Assembly (NCBI RefSeq): GCF_021602025.1
Contig: NZ_BQHW01000025.1
Location: 1 to 64,000 of the forward strand
Length of the DNA stretch: 64,000 bases
Source: Pseudomonas ceruminis
GTDB taxonomy: Bacteria > Pseudomonadota > Gammaproteobacteria > Pseudomonadales > Pseudomonadaceae
Reading direction: 5' to 3'
Part shown: piece after piece, positions 18,401 to 30,581 of the stretch
Numbering within the stretch: position 1 is the first letter of the stretch
Layout: every line of letters starts with the position of its first letter
Program-made: the position numbers and the translations under genes
The notes under the pieces: model-generated
Told to the model about the DNA's origin: nothing
What the model saw: the letters and a program-made list of their open reading frames with translations, nothing else
The model's database searches: none

Positions 18401-19039
18401 TTAACGGTTAGGTTGCGGGGTCAGCCGCAGATACGGTTTCACAGCGCGATAACCTTTGGGGAAGCGCTGCTTGATCTCTTCTTCGTCCTTGAGCGAAGGC
18501 ACGATCACCACGTCGTCGCCGTCCTGCCAGTTACCTGGTGTGGCGACCTTGTGGTTGTCAGTGAGCTGCAGCGAGTCGATCACCCGCAGGATCTCGTTGA
18601 AGTTGCGCCCGGTACTGGCCGGATAGGTAATGGTCAGGCGCACCTTCTTGTTGGGGTCGATGACGAACAGCGAACGCACAGTCAGCGTGTCGTTGGCGTT
18701 GGGGTGGATCAGATCGTACAGCTCGGACACCTTGCGGTCGGCGTCGGCGATGATCGGGAAGTTGACCACGGTGTTCTGGGTCTCGTTGATGTCTTCGATC
18801 CAGCGATGGTGCGAGTCGACCGGGTCCACCGACAGGGCAATGGCCTTGACCCCGCGCTTGGCGAAGTCATCCTTGAGCTTGGCGGTCAGGCCCAGCTCAG
18901 TGGTGCACACCGGCGTGAAGTCGGCCGGGTGGGAGAACAGCACACCCCAGCTGTTGCCGAGCCATTCGTGGAAGCGGATCTTGCCTTCGCTGGAATCCTG
19001 TTCGAAGTCGGGGGCGATATCGCCGAGTTTGAGGCTCAT
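18401..19039 (-). CDS. lsfA: 1-Cys peroxiredoxin LsfA
   Basis: This is a 212-residue Prx6-type peroxidase. The peroxidatic cysteine is Cys45 in HPADFTPVCTTELG. The C-terminal half contains PSTGRNFNEILRVIDSLQLTD, usual for the 1-Cys group, and there is no second catalytic cysteine region. LsfA in pseudomonads is known as a protein made under sulfate limitation and as a peroxide-defence enzyme. That fits its place between the ssu and tau operons, whose flavin oxygenases leak reactive oxygen. It has its own AT-rich promoter and terminator. Confidence 0.96.
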   Translation of the reverse strand: MSLKLGDIAPDFEQDSSEGKIRFHEWLGNSWGVLFSHPADFTPVCTTELGLTAKLKDDFAKRGVKAIALSVDPVDSHHRWIEDINETQNTVVNFPIIADADRKVSELYDLIHPNANDTLTVRSLFVIDPNKKVRLTITYPASTGRNFNEILRVIDSLQLTDNHKVATPGNWQDGDDVVIVPSLKDEEEIKQRFPKGYRAVKPYLRLTPQPNR

Positions 19040-19161
19040 GGGGTGCGGCTCCTGTGCTGTGTTCTGGCCTTGTGAGGTTCAATGTGCCTGCATCTGATTA
19101 AAAATAAAAAGAATAAATACTGATTTATTTATAACCATAAGGAACAAGAGATTGCAGGCAT

Positions 19162-19188
19162 AAAAAAGCCTCGCACCAGGCGAGGCTT
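19162..19188 (-). terminator. Rho-independent terminator of the porin gene
   Basis: On the minus strand AAGCCTCGC and GCGAGGCTT pair around a 5-base loop and are followed by TTTTTTA. It lies 20 bases after the porin stop codon. Confidence 0.92.
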
Positions 19189-19207
19189 CTTCTGCTGCAG
19201 CTACGGC

Positions 19208-20536
19208 TTACAGGAAGTTGTAAGTGTAGTTGAAGATCAGACGGGTCTGATCCTGGTCAGCCAGCGAGCTGGTGCCAGTGCCACGGTATACGCCGTGACG
19301 CAGGCTGGCGCCCAGGCCCTTGAAGGTGCCTTCCTGGATAACGTAGTCGACGCGAGCGTCACGTTCCCATTCGCTGAAGGTACCGTTGCCGTTGGCGTTC
19401 TTGCCGTCTTCGCCCTTGAGGTAGGCGATGGAGGCTTTCAGGCCTGGCACGCCCAGACGCGCGAAGTCATACGAGTACTGACCGAAGGTGGTGTTTTCAC
19501 CGGCCTTGGCGAACTGGTTGATCATGCTGTCGGTGAACAGGTAGAAGCTCGAACCGCCGGCGCCTTCGTTGCGGCCGTTGCCGTCAACTACGCTGCCCTG
19601 GTTCAGCCAGACGAAACCACCGTCGTCGTTCACGCGCTGGTGACCGAGCATCAGCGCATGGCCACCCAGGGTGTAGGTGAACATCGCGGACCAGGTCTTG
19701 TTATCGACCTCGCCAGCGTTGCGGGCGTAGCCGCCGTTGTTGTTGAAGCGGTAGCCGGCGTCACCGTTCTTGCCATCGCTGCTGCTGTCGAAGTAGCGCA
19801 GGTCAGTCTTGAACGATTGGTCCTGATCGATCTGGAACACGTGGGTCAGGCCCAGGAAGTGCTGCTTGTAGTAGTCTTCCAGGTTCGAGTAGTAGTACTG
19901 CAGGGTCAGGTCTTTGGTGAGCTTGTAGTCCAGGCCGCCGTAACGGAATTTGTTGCTGTCCTGGGTACCGCCGTTGACCGACAGGCCGGTGCGGTTGCTC
20001 GAAGCACGGCCCATGGCGTGGGTCAGCTGACCGGCGTTGATGGTCAGGTTGTCGATTTCCTTCGACTGGATGGTGCCACCCTCGAAGGTTTGCGGCAGCA
20101 GACGACCATCGTTGGAAACCAGGATCGGCAGGTTCGGCGCCAGGGCGCTACCGTAGTGAACCTCGGTCTTGGAGAAACGTGCCTTGGCATTACCACCCAC
20201 GCGCGCCCACTGGCTTACCGCAGAGCCGTCGGTGTCGCTCGGGAAGAAGGAGCTGTTGTCAGGGTGCTTGCCACGGCCGCCATCCAGGTGAATACCCCAC
20301 AGGGCCTGGACGTCGACACCGAAGCCAACGGTGCCTTCGGTGAAACCGGACAGGTAGTCGAGCTTGAAGCCCTGACCCGATTCACGGTTGTCAGCGCCGC
20401 CGTCACGGTTGTCGTTGTTGAAGTACATGGTGCGCGAGCTGAGGGACAGCTTGCTGTCCTCTACAAAACCGGCAGCGCCTGCTTGTTGGGCGAGAACCCC
20501 CAGTGCCACGGCCAGAGCCAGGCTGGACTTGTACAT
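19208..20536 (-). CDS. OprD-family outer-membrane porin
   Basis: The 442-residue protein starts with a signal peptide (MYKSSLALAVALGVLAQQAGA) and continues GFVEDSKLSLSSRTMYFNNDN, the usual beginning of OprD/OprE-type porins. Alternating polar and hydrophobic strands run to a C-terminal aromatic-ended strand (TRLIFNYTYNFL). These porins form narrow outer-membrane channels for small anions, amino acids or aromatic compounds. Its position between lsfA and tauABCD suggests it admits sulfonates or other organosulfur anions. That is inference from context only. It is divergent from tauA. Confidence 0.9.
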   Translation of the reverse strand: MYKSSLALAVALGVLAQQAGAAGFVEDSKLSLSSRTMYFNNDNRDGGADNRESGQGFKLDYLSGFTEGTVGFGVDVQALWGIHLDGGRGKHPDNSSFFPSDTDGSAVSQWARVGGNAKARFSKTEVHYGSALAPNLPILVSNDGRLLPQTFEGGTIQSKEIDNLTINAGQLTHAMGRASSNRTGLSVNGGTQDSNKFRYGGLDYKLTKDLTLQYYYSNLEDYYKQHFLGLTHVFQIDQDQSFKTDLRYFDSSSDGKNGDAGYRFNNNGGYARNAGEVDNKTWSAMFTYTLGGHALMLGHQRVNDDGGFVWLNQGSVVDGNGRNEGAGGSSFYLFTDSMINQFAKAGENTTFGQYSYDFARLGVPGLKASIAYLKGEDGKNANGNGTFSEWERDARVDYVIQEGTFKGLGASLRHGVYRGTGTSSLADQDQTRLIFNYTYNFL

Positions 20537-21035
20537 GTTTTGCTCCTCTACGTTCTAATTCTTGTGTATCTCTGGCGGTGGGATCTACTGCCCCGCTCAC
20601 CGTGGATTGGCGATTTAGTCCCAAACTGTGACCAATAAGTCAATCGTTACTGAACATTTCACGACTTTGGTCTAAGACGCCACCTGCGCTACAGGATAAT
20701 GACAATCCTATAAATCCAAAATGACCGTTTTATGAATTTGTAAGATTTTTACGGAATATGTTCGGAACCATTACTGCCAAAAGCTGTATCGGCAGGGGCT
20801 TCTGATAACGTTAGGTTATTTGCAAACGATTGCTCATAACCTTATTCCTCATCGTTCTGTGAAGGGGCCAAGCCTAGCAGCCCACCAAAATTTCGCCATT
20901 GCGGTCGGGGCAACCCCTTCCGCGCGTAAGGCATTTGGCTCCTAAGCTAATTCTAAAACGTTATTTATTTAACATTTCTTAGATCATTTAGTCTCTCGCC
21001 ATCCACCCCACTGATTGCTGACGAGAGGTTCAACC
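20537..21035. promoter_or_regulatory. 500-bp divergent control region, porin / tauABCD
   Basis: No gene is visible here. The region is AT-rich in two blocks. At 20805-20819 ATAAC-GTTAG-GTTAT is a perfect inverted repeat. Next to tauA, 20949-20993 is a long AT-rich tract (TTCTAAAACGTTATTTATTT) where a CysB-type activator would be expected. The tauA ribosome site is GAGAGG (21022-21027). Confidence 0.55.
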
Positions 21036-22007
21036 ATGATCCCGCACGCGCCCCTGCGCCTGTTCGCCGCCCTGACCCTCGCCGGCACCAGCTGGTTGGC
21101 ACAGGCTGCCGACCTGACCGTTGCCTACCAGACCACCGTCGACCCAGCCAAGGTGGCTCAGGCCGACGGCGCCTATGAAAAAGCCAGCAAGGCGGATATC
21201 GCCTGGCGCAAGTTCGATAACGGTGCCGACGTGATCACCGCCGTTGCCAGCGGCGACGTGCAGATTGGTTACCTGGGCTCCAGCCCGTTGGCCGCTGCCG
21301 CGACCCGCAAGCTGCCGGTCGAGACCTTCCTGATCGCCACCCAGATTGGCGCTGGCGAGGCACTGGTCGCCCGCGACAGCATCAAGACCCCACAAGACCT
21401 GATCGGCAAGAAAGTCGCCGTACCGTTCGTTTCCACCGGCCATTACAGCCTGCTGGCAGCGCTCAAGAGCTGGAACATCGACCCATCCAAGGTGCAGATC
21501 CTCAACCTTGCACCCCCAGCGATCATTGCCGCCTGGAAGCGCGGCGACATCGATGCCACCTACGTCTGGGACCCAGCCCTGGGTGTGGCGAAAGAAAACG
21601 GCAAGGTGCTGATTACCTCCGGCGAGCTGGCCGAAAAAGGCGCACCGACCTTCGACGCATGGATCGTGCGCAAGGACTTTGCCCAGAAGCACCCCGACGT
21701 GGTCAAGGCCTTTGCCAAGGTCACCCTCGACGCCTACGCCGACTACCGCAAGGACCCAAAAGCCTGGCTGGCCGATCAGAACAACGTGACCAAGCTGGCC
21801 AAACTGTCCGGTGCCAAGGCCAGCGATATCCCGGTGCTGCTGGAAGGCAACGTCTACCCGCTGGTGGCCGACCAAGCCAACGCGCTGGGCGCACCGACCA
21901 CCAAAGCGCTGACCGACACCGCCAACTTCCTCAAGCAACAAGGCAAGGTCGACGCCGTACTGCCGGACTACTCGCCGTACGTGAGCGCAAAATTCCTGCC
22001 CAATTGA
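21036..22007 (+). CDS. tauA: Taurine-binding periplasmic protein TauA
   Basis: The ATG at 21036 follows GAGAGG by eight bases; an in-frame upstream start at 21015 lacks this. The 323 residues begin with a signal peptide ([24 protein letters not shown]) and then [20 protein letters not shown], typical of TauA. The protein binds taurine in the periplasm and hands it to TauBC. Specific family marks are the [20 protein letters not shown] and YVWDPALG segments. First gene of tauABCD. Confidence 0.95.
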   Translation: MIPHAPLRLFAALTLAGTSWLAQAADLTVAYQTTVDPAKVAQADGAYEKASKADIAWRKFDNGADVITAVASGDVQIGYLGSSPLAAAATRKLPVETFLIATQIGAGEALVARDSIKTPQDLIGKKVAVPFVSTGHYSLLAALKSWNIDPSKVQILNLAPPAIIAAWKRGDIDATYVWDPALGVAKENGKVLITSGELAEKGAPTFDAWIVRKDFAQKHPDVVKAFAKVTLDAYADYRKDPKAWLADQNNVTKLAKLSGAKASDIPVLLEGNVYPLVADQANALGAPTTKALTDTANFLKQQGKVDAVLPDYSPYVSAKFLPN

Positions 22008-22038
22008 ATGTTCCTTCCTAATTGATCCGGAGCCTGTC

Positions 22039-22823
22039 ATGGCCTTGCTCGAGCTGGAGCGCATCAGCGCACAGTACCCCGGCGCCAGCACCCCGGTGCT
22101 GGCCGACATCAACCTGAGCCTGGGCCCACGCCAGCTGCTGGTGGCCCTGGGGCCATCGGGCAGCGGCAAGACTTCGCTGCTCAACCTGATTGCCGGCTTC
22201 GTCGCCCCCAGCGGCGGGCGCATCACCCTCGACGGCGTGCCGGTGCAAGGCCCCGGTGCCGAACGCGGCGTGGTGTTTCAGGACGATGCCCTGCTGCCAT
22301 GGCAGAACGTACTGGGCAATGTCGCCTTCGGTCTTGAGCTGGCCGGCGTGCCACGCCCACAACGGGAAGCCAAGGCCCGTGAAATGCTCGCACTGGTCGA
22401 CCTCGATGGGTTTGGCGAGCGGCGTATCTGGCAATTGTCCGGCGGCCAGAAGCAGCGCGTGGGCCTGGCCCGCGCACTGGCGGCCGACCCGAGGGTTCTG
22501 CTGATGGACGAACCCTTCGGTGCGCTTGATGCCTTTACCCGTGAGCAGATGCAGGAGCTGTTGCTGCAAGTCTGGCAGCGCACCGCCAAACCAGTGTTCC
22601 TGATTACCCACGACATCGAGGAAGCCGTGTTCCTCGCCAGTGAGCTGGTGCTGCTGGCGCCCAACCCCGGCCGTGTGGTCGAGCGCCTGCAACTGGACTT
22701 CGGCCAGCGCTACGCCGCCGGTGAGTCGGCTCGGGCGATCAAGTCCGACCCACGTTTCATCGAAACCCGCGAGCATGTGCTGGCGCGGGTGTTCTCCCAA
22801 CGCCAAAGCCTGCAGGAGCGCGC

Positions 22824-22827
<4 letters not shown>
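22039..22827 (+). CDS. tauB: Taurine ABC transporter, ATP-binding protein TauB
   Basis: This 262-residue ATPase has Walker [17 protein letters not shown], signature [15 protein letters not shown] and Walker [15 protein letters not shown], followed by [15 protein letters not shown]. It starts 31 bases after tauA and overlaps tauC by four bases (ATGA). It powers taurine uptake. Confidence 0.95.
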
Positions 22828-24544
<1,717 letters not shown>

Positions 24545-24567
24545 CAACGGCGGCCTAGCCGGCGAAA

Positions 24568-24584
24568 GGGCCGCAAAGCGGCCC
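24568..24584. terminator. Stem-loop between tauD and the BCCT gene
   Basis: GGGCCGC-AAA-GCGGCCC forms a perfect 7-bp hairpin between two convergent genes, 24 bases after tauD and nine before the end of the BCCT gene. No clear U-run is present. Confidence 0.6.
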
Positions 24585-24592
24585 CTGGCCCT

Positions 24593-26596
24593 CTACCTGA
24601 CCAGATGCAGGAACTGCATGTGCCGCTCGTACTGGTCCAGGATGTCGTTGATGATCTGCTCCTTGCTGTAGCCCACCAGGTCGTAGTTCTGGCTGCCTTC
24701 GCTCAAGTGCACTTCCGCCCGATAGTAGCGGCGATTCTTCAACTCCTGCGTGCCCAGCCCACCCAATGCGAACGATGGGGTGAAGTAGCCACGCATCTGC
24801 ACCTGGTAGATGAACGGCTGCTCTTCGCCATGGCCAACTTTCAGGCTGACGTTGTCATGGCTTGGGTCGTCCTGGGTCACCAGCACCAGGCCCTTCTGCT
24901 CGAACACTTCGCGGACGTCGGCAATCGCCGGGCGCACCACGTCGTCCATGAAGCGGTATACCTCATCGCGTGAAGGGAAGTGCACGGCCTGGCTCAACCG
25001 TTGGCGCCAGCCTCCGCGCCCGCGCCTGGATTGCGCGAACGGCGCCAGCGAATGCATCTGCGCGATCTGCCGCTGGCCTTCAAGGTAGAACGCCTTGTGC
25101 AGCCCCCACATCATGCACAGCAGGATCAGCGAGAACGGCAGCGAGGTCAGCACCACCGCCGACTTCAATGAGTCGATGCTGCCCGCGAACAGCAAGCTGC
25201 TGGTAATCAGCGCGGTCATCGCCCCCCAGAAGATACGCAACCAGTTCGGCCCGTCTTCGTCAGCGTCACCGCCCTTGGCAGACAGGGTCGACAACACCAC
25301 CGTGCCCGAGTCGGCCGAGGTGACGAAGAACACAAAGCTGATGAACACCGTGACGGCGATCACCGTCTTGCTCCACGGGTAGGTTTCCAGCAGCAAGTAC
25401 AGGCTCCTGGACGGATCGTCCAGCGCCGACTGACCCAGTGCGGTCATGCCGTGGTTGATGACCTGGTCCAGTGCGCTGTTGCCGAAGATCGACATCCACG
25501 CCAGGGTGAAACCCAGCGGGATCAGCAGCACGCCGAAGACGAACTCACGAATGGTCCGACCGCGTGAAATACGGGCGATGAACAGCCCCACGAAGGGCGC
25601 CCAGGCAATCCACCAGGCCCAGTAGAACACTGTCCACCCACCCAGCCAGTCGCGGTTCTCACCGTAGGCGTAAACGTCGAAGCTCTTGCGCGGCAAGGCG
25701 CCGAGGTAATCGCCAAGGTTCTGGATCAGGGTGTTGAACAAATGCTGGGTCGGGCCTGCGAACAGCACGAACAACAGCAGGGCGCAGGCCAGGAACAGGT
25801 TGATGTCGCTCATCACCCGCACGCCCTTCTCGACCCCCGCCACCGCCACGGCCACCGCCGCGCCCATCATCAGGGCGATGAGGGTGACCTGCACCCACTG
25901 GCTATGGCTGATGCCGAACAGGTAGTCCAGGCCTGCGTTCAGGTGCAGTACCCCAAAGCCCATGTCGGCCCCCAGGCCGAACACTGTGGCGATGATACCG
26001 AAGCCGTCCACCGCATAACCGATCGGCCCATTGATGCGCTTGCCGATCAGGGGGTATAACGCCGAACGCAGGGCCAGCGGCAGGTTGTGGCGATAGGCGA
26101 AATAGGCCAGCGCCATGCCGACGAAGGCGAACACGCCCCATCCATGCAGGCCCCAGTGCAGGAACAGTATCTGCATCGCCTGGCGCCCAGCCTCAGCCGT
26201 GCCCCCCTCACCCTGCGGGGGCTGTAGCATGTGCGTCAGCGGCTCGGAAACACAGAAGAAGAACAGCGTGATACTGATGCCGGCGGCAAACAGCATGCCG
26301 GCCCAAGACAGGTAGCTGAACTCTGGTTCGTCGTGGTCGGCGCCAAGCTTGATCTTGCCGTAGCCGGACAAGGCGGTGACCACCACGAAGACCAGGTACA
26401 GGGTCATGGCCAGCATGTAGTACCAGCCGACCGTGTTGGCCGCCCAGTTCTGCGCTGCCAGGAGCCATTCACCCGCTGCTTGCGGTTGCGAGATGACCAC
26501 CAGGCCGAAGATGAGGATGAAACTCGCCGCAAAATAGAACACCGGGGGGTTCATGCGGATCTTGCCATTGGCAAGGGAAGGGGTCGGTGCAGTCAT
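24593..26596 (-). CDS. betT: BCCT-family choline/betaine transporter (BetT-like)
   Basis: This 667-residue inner-membrane protein has about twelve hydrophobic segments. It carries the BCCT signature around the aromatic substrate site, FYWAWWIAWAPFVGLFIARISRG written in two parts: FYWAWWIAWAP then FVGLFIARISRG. A long cytoplasmic C-terminal domain of about 140 residues (from roughly 525) is typical of the osmotically controlled BetT group. It imports choline, betaine, carnitine or a related quaternary amine with H+ or Na+. The gene stands alone, with no betaine-synthesis genes here. A taurine-family or sulfonium osmolyte (such as DMSP) is possible given the sulfur-rich neighbourhood. Confidence 0.85.
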   Translation of the reverse strand: MTAPTPSLANGKIRMNPPVFYFAASFILIFGLVVISQPQAAGEWLLAAQNWAANTVGWYYMLAMTLYLVFVVVTALSGYGKIKLGADHDEPEFSYLSWAGMLFAAGISITLFFFCVSEPLTHMLQPPQGEGGTAEAGRQAMQILFLHWGLHGWGVFAFVGMALAYFAYRHNLPLALRSALYPLIGKRINGPIGYAVDGFGIIATVFGLGADMGFGVLHLNAGLDYLFGISHSQWVQVTLIALMMGAAVAVAVAGVEKGVRVMSDINLFLACALLLFVLFAGPTQHLFNTLIQNLGDYLGALPRKSFDVYAYGENRDWLGGWTVFYWAWWIAWAPFVGLFIARISRGRTIREFVFGVLLIPLGFTLAWMSIFGNSALDQVINHGMTALGQSALDDPSRSLYLLLETYPWSKTVIAVTVFISFVFFVTSADSGTVVLSTLSAKGGDADEDGPNWLRIFWGAMTALITSSLLFAGSIDSLKSAVVLTSLPFSLILLCMMWGLHKAFYLEGQRQIAQMHSLAPFAQSRRGRGGWRQRLSQAVHFPSRDEVYRFMDDVVRPAIADVREVFEQKGLVLVTQDDPSHDNVSLKVGHGEEQPFIYQVQMRGYFTPSFALGGLGTQELKNRRYYRAEVHLSEGSQNYDLVGYSKEQIINDILDQYERHMQFLHLVR

Positions 26597-26768
26597 GCTT
26601 CATGCACCTCGTCGAATGACGTGAGGTTCGGATTGAACGGGTTCAGCAAAGGAATCCTCCTGTTGAACACCGGCAGCGGACCAGCGTTTTTTCGTTGAAC
26701 AAGCGTTCAAGTTAAACATGGATCGGCATTTGATGCGACCCGGGGTGCTGGCCGGTGCGCCATGTTCG

Positions 26769-26840
26769 CCCTATCACCGGCAAGCCAGCGCTCACACGCA
26801 CGTTGCAATCGCTGCGGGAAGCGGCTTGCCGGCGACAGGG
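26769..26840. repeat. REP-like inverted pair between the BCCT gene and epsC
   Basis: A 19-base element at 26769-26787 and its near-inverse at 26822-26840 (core CCGGCAAGCC / GGCTTGCCGG, two mismatches) lie 35 bases apart. They belong to the GCCGGCAAGCC REP class of pseudomonads. A single element of the same class is present at 30342-30360, and a third at 46028-46058. Confidence 0.7.
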
Positions 26841-26864
26841 TCGGTATGGGCAAAAAACCTCGGG

Positions 26865-27797
<933 letters not shown>

Positions 27798-28067
27798 GGT
27801 GATCTCCTGCCAGGGCCATTCAGTCATTTTGCAAACCACTTTACGGCAAATCAGCCCCTTGGAAAAAACAACGCTTTATTCCATCCTGCGCTAAGTCAGG
27901 CATAAGCAGCGATGACGGACCCGGCATCCTGGCCTACCCTTCAAAGCAGCAAGCGCCTGGGGAAAACATAAAAAGTAATAACAAAATAATTTTTTATTAT
28001 TTCCTGGCCTAACAGGCCAACCCTATAGTCGCCACCCACCACTACCACAACAAGCGCGGGGCCTGAC
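27798..28067. promoter_or_regulatory. Divergent control region, epsC / tcyJ
   Basis: This 270-bp region has no gene. A very AT-rich block at 27968-28002 contains AATAACAAAATAATTTTTTATT, given here in parts: AATAACAAAATAA then TTTTTTATTATT. Just before tcyJ, GGCCT-AAC-AGGCC (28006-28018) is a perfect palindrome, with TATAGT (28024-28029) as a possible -10. The palindrome would overlap the -35 to -10 spacer, a good place for an operator. Confidence 0.5.
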
Positions 28068-28862
28068 ATGTCGAAATTCGCCAAACCGCTTCTCAATGCC
28101 AGCCTGGCCATTCTGCTGGGCGCGGGTCTGTTCAGCCACGCATTCGCAGGCGAACAACTCAAGACCATCCAGGAAAAGGGCGTGATCAACGTCGGCCTCG
28201 AAGGCACCTACCCGCCGTTCAGCTTCCAGGACGAAAATGGCAAGCTGACAGGCTTCGAGGTCGAACTGTCTGAGCTGCTGGCCAAGGAGCTGGGGGTCAA
28301 GGCCAAGGTCCAACCGACCAAGTGGGACGGCATCCTCGCCGCTCTGGAGTCCAAGCGCCTGGATGTGGTGATCAACCAGGTGACCATCTCTGAAGAGCGC
28401 AAGAAGAAGTACGACTTCTCCGAGCCCTACACCATCTCCGGCATCCAGGCGCTGATCCTGAAGAAGAAAGCCGCGGACCTGAACATCCACAAGGCCGAAG
28501 ACCTGGCAGGCAAGAAGGTCGGTGTGGGCCTGGGCACCAACTACGAACAGTGGGTCAAGAAGGACGTGCCGCAAGCGGACGTGCGCACCTACGAGGATGA
28601 CCCGAGCAAGTTCGCCGACCTGCGCAACGGCCGCATCGACGCCATCCTGATCGACCGTCTGGCTGCGCTGGAATACGCGCAGAAAGCCAAGGACACCGAG
28701 CTGGCGGGCGATGCCTTCTCGCGTCTGGAAAGCGGCGTAGCCCTGCGCAAAGGCGAGCCTGAGCTGCTGGCTGCGATCAACAAGGCGCTGGACAAGCTCA
28801 AAGCCGACGGCACGCTGGCCAAGCTGTCCGAGAAATACTTCGGTGCCGATGTCACTAAATGA
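28068..28862 (+). CDS. tcyJ: Cystine-type ABC transporter, substrate-binding protein
   Basis: This 264-residue periplasmic protein has a signal peptide ending in FSHAFA. The mature part shows GVINVGLEGTYPPFSFQDENG and GFEVELSELLAKELG, the polar amino acid-binding family, and LDVVINQVTISEERKKKYDFS, which is characteristic of the cystine-binding FliY/TcyJ branch. Its stop overlaps the next ATG by four bases. Cystine is the likeliest ligand. Other thiol-derived amino acids such as cystathionine, djenkolate or diaminopimelate remain possible. Confidence 0.9.
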   Translation: MSKFAKPLLNASLAILLGAGLFSHAFAGEQLKTIQEKGVINVGLEGTYPPFSFQDENGKLTGFEVELSELLAKELGVKAKVQPTKWDGILAALESKRLDVVINQVTISEERKKKYDFSEPYTISGIQALILKKKAADLNIHKAEDLAGKKVGVGLGTNYEQWVKKDVPQADVRTYEDDPSKFADLRNGRIDAILIDRLAALEYAQKAKDTELAGDAFSRLESGVALRKGEPELLAAINKALDKLKADGTLAKLSEKYFGADVTK

Positions 28863-29527
28863 TCGCTGAAAGCCTGCAACTGGTTGTCGACTCCGCACCC
28901 TTCCTGCTCAAGGGTGCGGGTTACACCGTGCTGCTGAGTGTCGGCGGCATGTTCTTCGGCCTGGTGCTGGGCTTTGCCCTGGCACTGATGCGCCTGTCGA
29001 AGATCTTGCCGCTGAACTGGCTGGCACGCATCTACGTCTCGTTCTTCCGTGGCACGCCGCTGCTGGTGCAGCTGTTCGTGATCTACTTCGGCATGCCGCA
29101 GATCGGCATCGAGCTCGACCCGATCCCGGCATCGCTGATCGGCCTGTCGTTGAACATGGCCGCGTACATCTGCGAGATCCTGCGTTCGGCCATTTCCTCG
29201 ATAGACCGGGGCCAGTGGGAAGCTGCCGCCAGCATCGGCATGACCCGCACCCAGGCGATGCGCCGGGCGATCCTGCCGCAGGCGTTGCGTACCGCACTGC
29301 CGCCCTTGGGTAACAGTTTCATCTCGCTGGTCAAGGACACCGCGCTGGCGGCGACCATCCAGGTGCCGGAGCTGTTCCGCCAGGCACAGCTGATTACCGC
29401 CCGCACGTTCGAGGTATTCACCATGTACCTGGCGGTGGCAGTGATCTACTGGATCCTCTGCAGCATCCTCGCGCACTTCCAGAACCGCATGGAAGCGCGG
29501 GTCAACCAGCACGACCAGGAGCAGTGA
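28859..29527 (+). CDS. tcyL: Cystine-type ABC transporter, permease
   Basis: This inner-membrane permease has 222 residues. Its first helices are PFLLKGAGYTVLLSVGG and its EAA loop is QWEAAASIGMTRTQAMRRAILP. It also has FFRGTPLLVQLFVIYFG, typical of the His/Glu/cystine permease group. It overlaps tcyJ by four bases and ends one base before tcyN. Confidence 0.9.
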   Translation: MIAESLQLVVDSAPFLLKGAGYTVLLSVGGMFFGLVLGFALALMRLSKILPLNWLARIYVSFFRGTPLLVQLFVIYFGMPQIGIELDPIPASLIGLSLNMAAYICEILRSAISSIDRGQWEAAASIGMTRTQAMRRAILPQALRTALPPLGNSFISLVKDTALAATIQVPELFRQAQLITARTFEVFTMYLAVAVIYWILCSILAHFQNRMEARVNQHDQEQ

Positions 29528-29528
29528 G

Positions 29529-30287
29529 ATGATCGTAGTAGAAGGCCTGACCAAGCAGTTCAAGGGCCAGACCGTGCTCAACGGCATCGACCTGACCGTG
29601 CAGCCCGGCGAAGTGGTGGCCATTATCGGCCCCAGTGGCTCGGGCAAGACCACCTTCCTGCGCTGCCTCAACCTGCTGGAAACACCCGATGCCGGGCGTA
29701 TCCAGATCGGCGACATCAGCATCGATGCGAACCGCCCGCTCGGTGGCCAGCAGAGCGCTATTCGCCGTTTGCGCCAGCAGGCCGGGTTCGTGTTCCAGAG
29801 CTTCAACCTGTTCCCCCACCGTACCGCGCTGGAAAACGTCATCGAAGGGCCGGTGATCGTCAAGAAAACCCCGCGCGTCCAGGCCATCGAACTGGGTCGC
29901 ACGCTGCTGGCCAAGGTCGGCCTGGCAGGCAAGGAAGACGCCTACCCCCGGCGCCTGTCCGGCGGGCAGCAGCAGCGCGTGGCCATCGCCCGGGCACTGG
30001 CCATGGAGCCGGAGGTGATCCTGTTCGATGAACCCACCTCGGCGCTCGACCCAGAACTGGTCGGTGAAGTGCTGGCGACCATCCGCGGCCTGGCCGAGGA
30101 AAAACGCACCATGATCATCGTTACCCACGAAATGAGCTTCGCTCGCGATGTGGCGAACCGGGTGATCTTCTTCGACAAGGGCGTAATCGTGGAACAGGGC
30201 GAAGCCAAAGCGTTGTTCGCCAGCCCAAGGGAAGAACGAACTCGGCAGTTCTTGCGTAAGTTTCTCGGGACAGCGGCTTCCGAATAG
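29529..30287 (+). CDS. tcyN: Cystine-type ABC transporter, ATP-binding protein
   Basis: This 252-residue ATPase has Walker [16 protein letters not shown], signature LSGGQQQRVAIARAL, Walker B VILFDEPTSALDPE and the switch His in MIIVTHEMSFARDVA, typical of polar amino acid importers. It is the third gene of the operon that opposes epsC. No terminator hairpin with a U-run is seen directly after it. Confidence 0.9.
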   Translation: MIVVEGLTKQFKGQTVLNGIDLTVQPGEVVAIIGPSGSGKTTFLRCLNLLETPDAGRIQIGDISIDANRPLGGQQSAIRRLRQQAGFVFQSFNLFPHRTALENVIEGPVIVKKTPRVQAIELGRTLLAKVGLAGKEDAYPRRLSGGQQQRVAIARALAMEPEVILFDEPTSALDPELVGEVLATIRGLAEEKRTMIIVTHEMSFARDVANRVIFFDKGVIVEQGEAKALFASPREERTRQFLRKFLGTAASE

Positions 30288-30581
30288 CCCAACCCCACGC
30301 ACACCACGGTTTTCAAGCACTGCGCAGCCGGTAGGGGCAAACTTGCCGGCGACAGGGCCAACCTCTGCGAAGCCAATCCCGCTTCTATATATATTCCAAA
30401 GAGTTAGTTCATAAACTTTTGATAAGCCATTAGGGTATATCAACCGGACCACCGGACCAGCAAACGTCAGTCGCCATCAGCTGCAGCGACGCATCCACTT
30501 TGTGAGGTTAGGAATGGTCAGGATCACAATCACCCCAGTGCGTATCGCCAGGGCATTGAGTGCAGCCAAGGAGCGGTACTG
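30288..30581 (+). promoter_or_regulatory. Control region before the SfnB-family genes
   Basis: No gene is seen in these 294 bases. A single REP-like element lies at 30342-30360. The AT-rich block 30384-30440 (TTAGTTCATAAACTTTTGAT, GCCATTAGGGTATATC) is the probable promoter and activator region. No convincing sigma-54 -24/-12 pair (TGGC-N8-TTGC type) was found, although some sfn promoters elsewhere depend on SfnR and sigma-54. The ribosome site AAGGAG precedes the ATG at 30582. Confidence 0.5.

Noticed and set aside
30361-30581. Sigma-54 promoter before the SfnB genes
   Set aside because: I looked for a TGGC-N8-TTGC-type -24/-12 pair because some sfn genes depend on SfnR and sigma-54, but found no good match.
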